6,294 nt of DNA. It comes from an uncultured Tissierellia bacterium (lineage in GTDB: Bacteria > Bacillota > Clostridia > Tissierellales > Peptoniphilaceae). This document shows, piece by piece, positions 1-5,391 of this stretch. Position 1 is the first letter of the stretch, and every line of letters begins with the position of its first letter. The stretch is from contig CALAJY010000049.1 in the NCBI GenBank assembly GCA_937923265.1, positions 1 through 6,294 on the forward strand, in the 5' to 3' direction. The notes beneath the pieces were generated by a model. That model was not told the DNA's origin, searched no databases, and saw nothing but the letters and a program-made list of their open reading frames with translations. A program made the position numbers and the translations under genes.

Positions 1-96
1 ACTTTCAGCACTTGTCAAATCAAGCTCATCCAGCTCAATTTCAATATTTATATGCTTATCGACATCGAGTTTGGACAAAAGTGCTACCGTCTCAAC
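1..96 (-). other. Atypical AT-rich 3' extension of the methyltransferase gene; candidate mobile-element junction
   Basis: After the conserved catalytic FPRTKHVET segment, RlmD proteins normally end within about ten residues. Here the frame stays open with SKLDVDKHINIEIELDELD followed by LTSAES and runs off the edge. By hand count, 20 of the first 60 bases are G or C, against 32 of 60 at 101-160, so composition shifts at this point. From memory of the family, near-identical acidic DELDLTSAES-type extensions occur at the ends of clostridial RumA-annotated proteins close to integrated elements, and rumA is a known integration site for ICEs and IMEs in streptococci. I infer that an element replaced the native 3' end. 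The exact junction and any integrase would lie at or beyond the edge and are not visible. Confidence 0.45.
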
Positions 97-1503
97 ATGT
101 TTCGTCCTCGGGAATTGATCAAAGGCACAGGCTTTCTCCGCCTTGTAGCCGAACTTCTCCATCTCCAGAATGTCATGAACCTGGGTGATGGGATTGCAGG
201 AGATGTAAACGATGCGGTCTGCTCCCGCGGCACAAATTTTCGGCAGGGCTTTGGGATGGATGCCCTGGCGGGGAGGATCCAAAACAATGACATCCGGGGC
301 TTCCTCTTCCCGGGCCATGCGGTCCAGCTCCTTTAACACGTCATTGGCAACCCATTTCACGTTGGCGAGCTCGTTGAGTTGAGCACTCTCCCGCGCCTTT
401 TCCACGGCCTCTTCCACGAGCTCCACCCCGATGGCCCGGCGAGCGTGGCGAGCCAAAATCTGGGTGATGGTCCCCGTTCCCGAATAAAGATCATAAACGG
501 TCTTTCCGGAAAGGTCCCCCGCAAACTCCAGGGCCTTGGCGTAGAGCCGCTCCGCTCCCGCTACATTGGGCTGAAAAAAGGAAAAGGGACCCACATGAAA
601 CTGAAGATCATGAAGGCGTTCCTCCAGATAGGGCCGACCCCATTGGAGGGTAAGCTCTTCGGGAATCACGGCATCGGCAGGGGAATCATTGCGCGTATGG
701 TAGACCGAGGCTAACGAAAATTCCAGGTCCAGTCCTTGCAAGCCCTGCAGGTATTCCGCCCAAATCGGATCATCCGATTCCAGGGCAAAGGTGGTCACCA
801 GGTTCACCATCAACTGCTTTTTGGTTAGGGAGGCCCGAAGGACCAGGTGGCGAAGGATGCCTTGGCGGCGGGACCTGTGGTAGTAGGGCAGACCGGCTTT
901 GCGGAAGAAGTCCTGGCTGTAAGAGCGAAGGGTGTTAAAGTCCTCCGGCACAATATTGCAATCGGGAGTCGGTATGATCTCATAGAAATGACCCGGTCGG
1001 TGGAGGCCCAGTGTGAGGGGACCCCCCTTTTCCCGGTCCCCAAAGGTGTACTCCATCTTGTTGCGGTAGCCATGAACCAAGGGACTGTGGGTCAGGGGGA
1101 TCTCCTCAAAAAGACCCGCCTCCCGGTAAAGATCGCGGAGCTGATGACCCTTAAGGAGGAGCTCCGTCTGGAAAGAGAGCTTCTGGTAGCAACAGCCCCC
1201 GCACTGGTCACATATCGAACAGCCCGCTTCCGTCTCCAGGGAAGACCGCTCCAAAAGCTCCAGAAGTTTACACTCTTTGGCCCCCGCCCGGTTGCGACCA
1301 GTTTTCGCCATCCAGACCTGGCCGGGCAAACCGCCTTTGGCAACAATGGCCCGCCCCCGTTCCAAATTCTGCTGATTGGTTCCCGATGCAATCTCCAGCC
1401 GCTCCTCCACGGAACCCTCTTCGCGGTCCAAAAGCTCGTATCCTTTCGCCCGGTTGGGGAAGTCTAATTTTTCAATTCGAACGGGAATGGTTCGCCTCTT
1501 CAT
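1..1503 (-). CDS. rlmD: 23S rRNA (uracil-5-)-methyltransferase, RlmD/RumA family (3' end outside window)
   Basis: SAM-dependent enzyme that methylates C5 of a uracil in 23S rRNA. 501 codons are visible without a stop; the gene continues past the left edge. Domains in order: an N-terminal TRAM-like RNA-binding part (about residues 1-70, with GRAIVAKGGLPGQV at 50-63); an iron-sulfur loop whose C95, C101, C104 and distant C182 match the four cluster cysteines of E. coli RumA; a Rossmann methyltransferase domain with QPN (311-313), DLYSGTGT (338-345) and DPPRQG (409-414). SCNP at 435-438 holds the predicted catalytic Cys436, and FPRTKHVET (464-472) holds the general-base Glu471. The ATG at 1503 is preceded by AGAGAGG. 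Two additional cysteines (C98, C105) lie in the cluster loop. After residue ~475 the protein continues into an acidic extension where most family members end. Bacillota often carry several paralogues, so the target position (U747, U1939 or both) cannot be fixed from sequence. Transcribed away from the glycosyltransferase gene. Confidence 0.93.
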   Translation of the reverse strand, partial: MKRRTIPVRIEKLDFPNRAKGYELLDREEGSVEERLEIASGTNQQNLERGRAIVAKGGLPGQVWMAKTGRNRAGAKECKLLELLERSSLETEAGCSICDQCGGCCYQKLSFQTELLLKGHQLRDLYREAGLFEEIPLTHSPLVHGYRNKMEYTFGDREKGGPLTLGLHRPGHFYEIIPTPDCNIVPEDFNTLRSYSQDFFRKAGLPYYHRSRRQGILRHLVLRASLTKKQLMVNLVTTFALESDDPIWAEYLQGLQGLDLEFSLASVYHTRNDSPADAVIPEELTLQWGRPYLEERLHDLQFHVGPFSFFQPNVAGAERLYAKALEFAGDLSGKTVYDLYSGTGTITQILARHARRAIGVELVEEAVEKARESAQLNELANVKWVANDVLKELDRMAREEEAPDVIVLDPPRQGIHPKALPKICAAGADRIVYISCNPITQVHDILEMEKFGYKAEKACAFDQFPRTKHVETVALLSKLDVDKHINIEIELDELDLTSAES

Positions 1504-1510
1504 CTCTTAT

Positions 1511-1517
1511 CCTCTCT
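1511..1517 (-). promoter_or_regulatory. Ribosome binding site of the methyltransferase gene
   Basis: On the minus strand the sequence reads AGAGAGG followed by ATAAGAG and the ATG at 1503. The 7-nt spacing supports this start. No alternative in-frame start with a comparable site was seen. Confidence 0.7.
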
Positions 1518-1587
1518 GTGTCTTTCTGTTAAAAACTCCCTATTTCACAACTCCAAAAAAGAGCCCTGTCCTTCTTATCGTTCCCTT

Positions 1588-1596
1588 ATTTTATCA
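1588..1596 (-). promoter_or_regulatory. Possible extended -10 promoter for the methyltransferase gene
   Basis: The minus strand reads TGATAAAAT, a TGN triplet plus TAAAAT (five of six matches to the -10 consensus). The leader would be roughly 75-80 nt. No good -35 box stands 16-18 bp upstream (TTCAGC at best), so the call rests on the extended -10 alone. Confidence 0.3.
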
Positions 1597-1649
1597 TGGT
1601 TCTCGGCATCGCTGAAAAGTGAAATCCCGAAGGGAAGAAATAACCGCTA

Positions 1650-1658
1650 TGCTATAAT
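1650..1658 (+). promoter_or_regulatory. Extended -10 promoter of the glycosyltransferase gene
   Basis: TGCTATAAT combines a TGN triplet with a perfect TATAAT at 1653-1658. No TTGACA-like box lies at the expected distance, as is usual for extended -10 promoters. Transcription would begin near 1665, giving a leader of about 40 nt before the ATG at 1705. Confidence 0.6.
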
Positions 1659-1661
1659 CAA

Positions 1662-1675
1662 GAAAGTATTCTTTC
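1662..1675 (+). repeat. Short inverted repeat at the predicted transcription start
   Basis: GAAAG-TATT-CTTTC is a perfect 5-bp inverted repeat around a 4-nt centre, placed just after the TATAAT box and over the predicted start of transcription. It could be an operator half-site pair or a weak 5' hairpin in the mRNA. The arms are short and AT-rich, so chance is possible. Confidence 0.3.
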
Positions 1676-1692
1676 AATATATCAAGGAAATC

Positions 1693-1698
1693 AGGAGG
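1693..1698 (+). promoter_or_regulatory. Ribosome binding site that fixes the glycosyltransferase start at 1705
   Basis: A perfect AGGAGG lies 6 nt before the ATG at 1705. The next usable start in the downstream reading frame, GTG at 1779, has no Shine-Dalgarno sequence. The true start is therefore 1705, although that frame stops at 1780-1782 without a frameshift. Confidence 0.85.
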
Positions 1699-1704
1699 CG
1701 AAGA

Positions 1705-2729
1705 ATGATTCGGGTCAACATGATCTCAAAGGGGAAGACGTCAAGGGCCAGGGGGTTGGAACGGCTTACCAAGAAATTGTGAGACTGATTCAAACCCATG
1801 CTAACAAGGACCTTCAGCTCTCTTTCAATGATCCCAAAGGCTGCCAACTGAATCATGTACACACTATTCACCCTTACTGTTACTGGCAAATGAAACGGTC
1901 CAAGCTCCCTTCCTGCATGCATGTTCATTTCCTCCCGGAAACGTTAAAGGGCAGCATTCATCTTCCGCCCGGAATTGATCGCCTCTTTTACCGCTATGTG
2001 TTACATATGTATAAGAGTGCGGATGAGCTGATTGTTGTAAATCCGATCTTTATTGAGCCTCTCACGAAGTATGGTATTCCCAAAGAACGAATCCACTACA
2101 TTCCCAACGTGGTTTCCTCCAAGGCCTTTTTTGCCGGTAACCGAGAGACCTTTCAGACAACGGCTGAAAAATACGAGCTTGCCCCGACGGCATTCAAGGT
2201 TCTCGGCGTGGGTCAGATGCAAACCCGCAAGGGTGTTCTTGATTTTGCTCAGGTCGCCCGGGCCCTGCCCGATATTGCGTTTTACTGGGCCGGGGGCTTC
2301 AGCTTCGGCGCCATCACCGACGGCTATTCAGAAGTAAAAGCCCTCGTGGATCATCCTCCCAAAAATCTTCATCTTTTGGGGATCGTGGATCGGAAGGATA
2401 TGAACGCCCTCTATAATTGCTGTGATCTTCTTTTCATGAGTTCCTATAATGAGCTCTTCCCCATGTCGATTCTGGAGGGGGTCAATTCCGGAATTCCCCT
2501 TCTCCTTCGCGATTTGGATCTGTATAAAAAGATCTACTTTAGCTCCTATCCTTCTGCGGAGGATGTGGCCGGCTTTGTCGCTAAAATTCAGCAGTTGCGG
2601 GAGGATCCCCAGGCCTATCAGCGGGCCAAAGAAGCCTCCCAGAAAATTGCAAGCGACTATTCGGAGGAGCGAATCGCCAAACTTTGGATTGCCTACTACC
2701 AAGGCTTTCTGGAGCGCCATCAACAATAG
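1705..2729 (+). pseudogene. Family-4 glycosyltransferase, CpoA-like (glycolipid synthesis), interrupted by a -1 frameshift
   Basis: A retaining, nucleotide-sugar-dependent glycosyltransferase of the GT-B fold. Translation from ATG 1705 gives ten family-like residues (MIRVNMISKG) and then meets a stop at 1780. Shifting one base back near 1734 continues into DVKGQGVGTAYQEI and an open frame to 2729, for 341 residues in all. Seen: the glycine-rich GQGVG loop near residues 15-19; HVHFLPETLKGSIHLP near 74-89; VGQMQTRKG at 169-177, the usual start of the donor-binding domain; and an EX7E motif (ELFPMSILE, E250 and E258). The N-terminal half resembles what I recall of streptococcal CpoA-type enzymes that add the second sugar of diglycosyl-diacylglycerol, on the inner face of the membrane. 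The expected partner that makes the monoglycosyl lipid is not adjacent. A product from GTG 1779 would lack the first strand and the glycine loop and is probably inactive. The shift may be real decay, programmed recoding or a base-call error. Confidence 0.8.
1728..1734 (+). other. Slippery-type heptamer at the frameshift in the glycosyltransferase gene
   Basis: In the frame set by ATG 1705 the bases read A AAG GGG, which fits the X XXY YYZ pattern for -1 slippage. A -1 slip here leads exactly into GAA GAC and the long downstream frame. I could not find a convincing stimulatory stem just downstream. The G run is also a typical spot for a one-base deletion or base-call error. Confidence 0.4.
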
Positions 2730-2734
2730 AAGTT

Positions 2735-2768
2735 GGAGGATTTCCCAGGGGACACCACCCCTGCCTCC
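2735..2768. terminator. Hairpin between convergent genes, possible bidirectional terminator
   Basis: CAGGGG (2746-2751) pairs with CCCCTG (2758-2763) around a 6-nt loop. The stem extends with GGAGG (2735-2739) and CCTCC (2764-2768) across a 6-nt one-sided bulge. It starts 6 nt after the glycosyltransferase stop and lies about 65 nt beyond the helicase stop. Neither strand has a U-tract after it, so it is not a classic intrinsic terminator. Confidence 0.35.
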
Positions 2769-2833
2769 TAGGATTGCCTACTCCTTCGATTACTTTCCCT
2801 GATCCCGGTAAGTGGATGCCGATTCTCCTTTTC

Positions 2834-5212
2834 TTACGGCTTTCCTTCTTCGGAAGAGGGAGGGTCTTGACAGAGTCTCTCTGGCGGCTCCTTCTCTTCT
2901 TGAATCTCAACCGTGGGAATCTCCGAGAAATTCCGGGGATCCCAATAGGTCGGCATGAGGCGGCGATAGAGGGGACGTTGAAAACGGTCATCCACAAGGA
3001 GAAGGGAGCCATGATCCTCGGGACCACGAATCAGGCGGCCGGCCGCTTGGAGGACCTTGTTCATTCCCGGGTAGGTGTAGGCCATGGCGAAGCCATCCCA
3101 GCCTTGACTCCGGTAATAGTCCTTCGTCACATTGCGCTCAAAGGAAAGGCCGGGCAGGCCAACACTGACCACCATGCAGGCGGTCAGCGCCTTCCCCTGC
3201 AAATCGATTCCTTCCGCAAAGAGCCCTCCCAGCACAAAGAAGCCCAGAACGCCTTCCTCTTCTTCATAGGCAGCGAGAAGTTGTCTCTTCTCATCCTCGC
3301 TTCCTCCCATCTCCTGCTTCAAGGGAGGAGCCGCTCCTTTCGGCAGCCGGGTCAGGTAGGCCCGGTAGCACTGGTCCAGGTAGGAATAGCTGGGAAAGAA
3401 GATCATGGCATTGCCCGGATTCTGTTTTCGGAACATCTCCAGGGCATCCAGTAACCGGGTCATGTTCCGGGCTCGGTCTCCATAGCGCACGGACAGGGGC
3501 AGAATCCGGACCTGAAGATGGTCGGCGGGGAAGGGCGAAGGGAGGTCCATGGTCCAGCTCTCCTTCTCCCCGCCCAGCAGGCGCACATAGTAGGAAAGGG
3601 GGGTCATGGTGGCGGAAAAGAAGGTGGCTGCCCGTGCCCGCTCCAAGATGGCTTTCATCAGATGGGAGGAATCCAGGCATTGAATGCGCCAGAGAAGTTT
3701 CCCCCCCGTCTGGTAAAGAAGCTGGGTGAAGCCCTCCATCCAAAATTCATCGATGCGACAAAAGCGAACCAGCTCAAAGAAAAAGGACCGAACCTGTTCA
3801 TAGTCCGGATGATCCGTTTCTCGTGTGAGAAAGGGATCCAGGTCCTGGGTGAGTTTTTGGCACAGGTCCACCAGATCCGAAGGATGATCCCGGGTAGCGG
3901 TGGCCGGTCGGTCCCCGTGAGCCAGGAAAAAATCATCCATGATCCGGAGGGCCTTTTTTAGGTCTTTCTGTACGGCCCCGTATTCCGTTCCCTCGAAAAT
4001 TGACAGGAGGGTATCAAAAGACCCGCTGTTTAACTCTGCGGAATACATGTCCCGACCGCGATCCACCAGGTTATGGGCCTCATCCACCAGGATGACCAGC
4101 TTCTTCTCGTCCTCTTCCTCGGCCCTTCGTCGAGAGACGGCGGGATCGAAGAAATAGTTGTAATCGCAGCAGACCAGGTCGGCGTAGTTGGCCATGTCCA
4201 ACTGGAACTCATGGGGGCACACGCGAAAGCGCTCGGAAAACTCGGTGATTGTCACCCGGTCCAGCCGGTCTTCTTCTTGGAAAGCGGTAAAAATCGCCTC
4301 ATTGACACGGTCAAAATGACCCTTGGCATAGGGGCATTCCTCGGGATTACAGCGTACCTTATCATTCAGGCAGATTTTCTCCTTGGCGGTGAGAATCACG
4401 GACTTTAACGCGAGTCCCTCCTCGTCCATCTGCTTCAGGGCTTTTGTGACCTCTCGCTGTGTGCTGGTCCTTGCGGTCAGATAGTAGACGGTGTCTAACC
4501 GTTGCCTGGGAATGGAACAAAGGGCGGGATAGAGGGCAGAGATGGTCTTTCCAATTCCTGTGGGCGCCTGGACAAAGAGCTTTTTTCCTTCTTCGATCGC
4601 CTGAAAAACGCCCACCGCCATCTGTCTTTGTCCGGGTCGAAAGCTCCCATAGGGAAAGGCCAGCGTCTCCAGACAGGCATCCCGCTTTCTGCGCCAGGCA
4701 AGACGTGCCTTGGAAAAGTCAAGATATTGGCTCAACAGGTCCTCATAAAATTCCCGCAGTTGGGCAAAGGAAACCTTCCGAAGGAAGGTTTTTGAAGTTT
4801 CCTCATCCTCTGTGTTCACATAGGTAAGCTGAAGGCGAATCTCTTTTCGCTGCCTCTCCTTGCAATAAAAATAGCCATAGCACATCACCTGGGCCCAGTG
4901 CAGCGGATGATCATCCTCTTCCAGATCTTCCAGTCTCCTCCCCGTTGACTTGATTTCATCAATCATCGGGTTATGGGGATCTTCCAGGACTCCATCGGCG
5001 CGTCCGCTCACTCGAAAGGAGACGCCTTCCAATACCGTGACATCCACAAAGGGAACTTCTTTTTGATAGGCCGACCCATAGCCACTCTGAATCCGCTTGT
5101 GAATGCGAATTCCCTCTTGCATCCGTCGCCGCGACCGATAGAGGGAATCAATGTCCCCCGACCGCATGACGAAGTCGATGAGCTGATGAACACCCAATAG
5201 AATCTCTTCCAC
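2834..5212 (-). CDS. PD-(D/E)XK nuclease / XPD-DinG-type Fe-S DNA helicase fusion
   Basis: Predicted ATP-dependent superfamily-2 DNA helicase carrying its own nuclease; 792 residues from the GTG start. The N-terminal ~170 residues look like a RecB/Cas4-type nuclease: GRAD (D73), the metal-binding core IDEIKST (E86 and K88) and the trailing HWAQVMCYGY (Q108, Y112). The C-terminal cysteine trio of Cas4 is absent. The helicase follows: Walker A APTGIGKT (216-223), four cluster cysteines C281, C288, C293 and C332, DEAH (377-380), SAT (533-535), GGLFAEGIDLQG (662-673) and motif VI QAAGRLIRG (722-730). The Fe-S domain between Walker A and DEAH places it with XPD/DinG, which unwind 5' to 3'. Nuclease-helicase fusions of this kind are known in Bacillota and a DNA-repair role is likely, but the substrate is unknown. 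GTG 5212 is chosen because AAGGAGGG stands 5 nt before it; an upstream in-frame ATG at 5248 would add 12 residues read across that site. Intact, with no frameshift. Confidence 0.9.
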   Translation of the reverse strand: MEEILLGVHQLIDFVMRSGDIDSLYRSRRRMQEGIRIHKRIQSGYGSAYQKEVPFVDVTVLEGVSFRVSGRADGVLEDPHNPMIDEIKSTGRRLEDLEEDDHPLHWAQVMCYGYFYCKERQRKEIRLQLTYVNTEDEETSKTFLRKVSFAQLREFYEDLLSQYLDFSKARLAWRRKRDACLETLAFPYGSFRPGQRQMAVGVFQAIEEGKKLFVQAPTGIGKTISALYPALCSIPRQRLDTVYYLTARTSTQREVTKALKQMDEEGLALKSVILTAKEKICLNDKVRCNPEECPYAKGHFDRVNEAIFTAFQEEDRLDRVTITEFSERFRVCPHEFQLDMANYADLVCCDYNYFFDPAVSRRRAEEEDEKKLVILVDEAHNLVDRGRDMYSAELNSGSFDTLLSIFEGTEYGAVQKDLKKALRIMDDFFLAHGDRPATATRDHPSDLVDLCQKLTQDLDPFLTRETDHPDYEQVRSFFFELVRFCRIDEFWMEGFTQLLYQTGGKLLWRIQCLDSSHLMKAILERARAATFFSATMTPLSYYVRLLGGEKESWTMDLPSPFPADHLQVRILPLSVRYGDRARNMTRLLDALEMFRKQNPGNAMIFFPSYSYLDQCYRAYLTRLPKGAAPPLKQEMGGSEDEKRQLLAAYEEEEGVLGFFVLGGLFAEGIDLQGKALTACMVVSVGLPGLSFERNVTKDYYRSQGWDGFAMAYTYPGMNKVLQAAGRLIRGPEDHGSLLLVDDRFQRPLYRRLMPTYWDPRNFSEIPTVEIQEEKEPPERLCQDPPSSEEGKP

Positions 5213-5216
5213 GTCT

Positions 5217-5224
5217 CCCTCCTT
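5217..5224 (-). promoter_or_regulatory. Ribosome binding site that decides the helicase GTG start
   Basis: The minus strand reads AAGGAGGG-AGAC-GTG. The strong Shine-Dalgarno core lies 5 nt before the GTG at 5212. The in-frame ATG at 5248 has no such site ahead of it, only the A/T-rich tandem repeat. Confidence 0.8.
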
Positions 5225-5250
5225 TCTTTGATGATCCGGGAATTTCAATG

Positions 5251-5268
5251 ATGTAAAAAATGTAAAAA
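5251..5268 (+). repeat. Tandem 9-bp repeat between divergent genes
   Basis: ATGTAAAAA occurs twice head to tail in the helicase leader region; on the minus strand it reads TTTTTACAT twice. It might be an AT-rich promoter element or protein-binding site for the helicase gene, since TACATT resembles a weak -10 box. It may equally be simple-sequence drift. The rest of 5213-5388 shows no gene. Confidence 0.4.
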
Positions 5269-5348
5269 ATTTTCCCTCCGTATTGAGAAAAGCCTTTGAT
5301 TTCGCTCTTTTCCAGATAAGTACCCAAGCGAGTTTCCTAAGGATTGTG

Positions 5349-5354
5349 TATACT
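5349..5354 (+). promoter_or_regulatory. Candidate -10 box of the lipoprotein gene
   Basis: TATACT, preceded by TGTG, lies about 38 nt before the start codon and would place transcription start near 5361. I see no convincing -35 box 17 bp upstream, so the promoter is weak, activator-dependent or elsewhere. Confidence 0.35.
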
Positions 5355-5381
5355 TAACGTAAGATGTTTCCTTGTGTAGAA

Positions 5382-5386
5382 AGAGG
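5382..5386 (+). promoter_or_regulatory. Ribosome binding site favouring the second of two adjacent ATG codons
   Basis: AGAGG ends 2 nt before the ATG at 5389 and 5 nt before the ATG at 5392. The second spacing is much more favourable, so 5392 is the likelier start. Confidence 0.55.
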
Positions 5387-5391
5387 TAATG

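Noticed and set aside
847..1467. 206-codon open frame on the plus strand opposite the rRNA methyltransferase
   Set aside because: Antisense to a methyltransferase with complete catalytic and cluster motifs; a shadow of its codon usage.
1521..1560. Sigma-A promoter TTGGAG/TTTAAC with 17-bp spacing on the minus strand
   Set aside because: Only about half of the positions match consensus at each box; the extended -10 at 1588-1596 is the better, though still weak, candidate.
1779..2729. Intact glycosyltransferase starting at GTG 1779
   Set aside because: No Shine-Dalgarno sequence precedes it, and conserved N-terminal sequence including the GQGVG loop lies upstream in the same frame back to 1737, joined by a one-base shift to an ATG with a perfect AGGAGG.
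2684..3454. 256-codon open frame on the plus strand opposite the helicase
   Set aside because: It lies antisense to conserved helicase motifs, its translation has no family features, and its start is inside the end of the glycosyltransferase gene without a binding site.
4900..5212. Cas4 or CRISPR-associated role for the nuclease domain
   Set aside because: The nuclease core is Cas4-like, but the C-terminal cysteine trio is missing, it is fused to a DinG/XPD-type helicase, and no CRISPR array or cas gene is in the window.
5353..5363. CTTA-ACG-TAAG inverted repeat next to the lipoprotein -10 box
   Set aside because: Arms of only 4 bp in AT-rich sequence are expected by chance.
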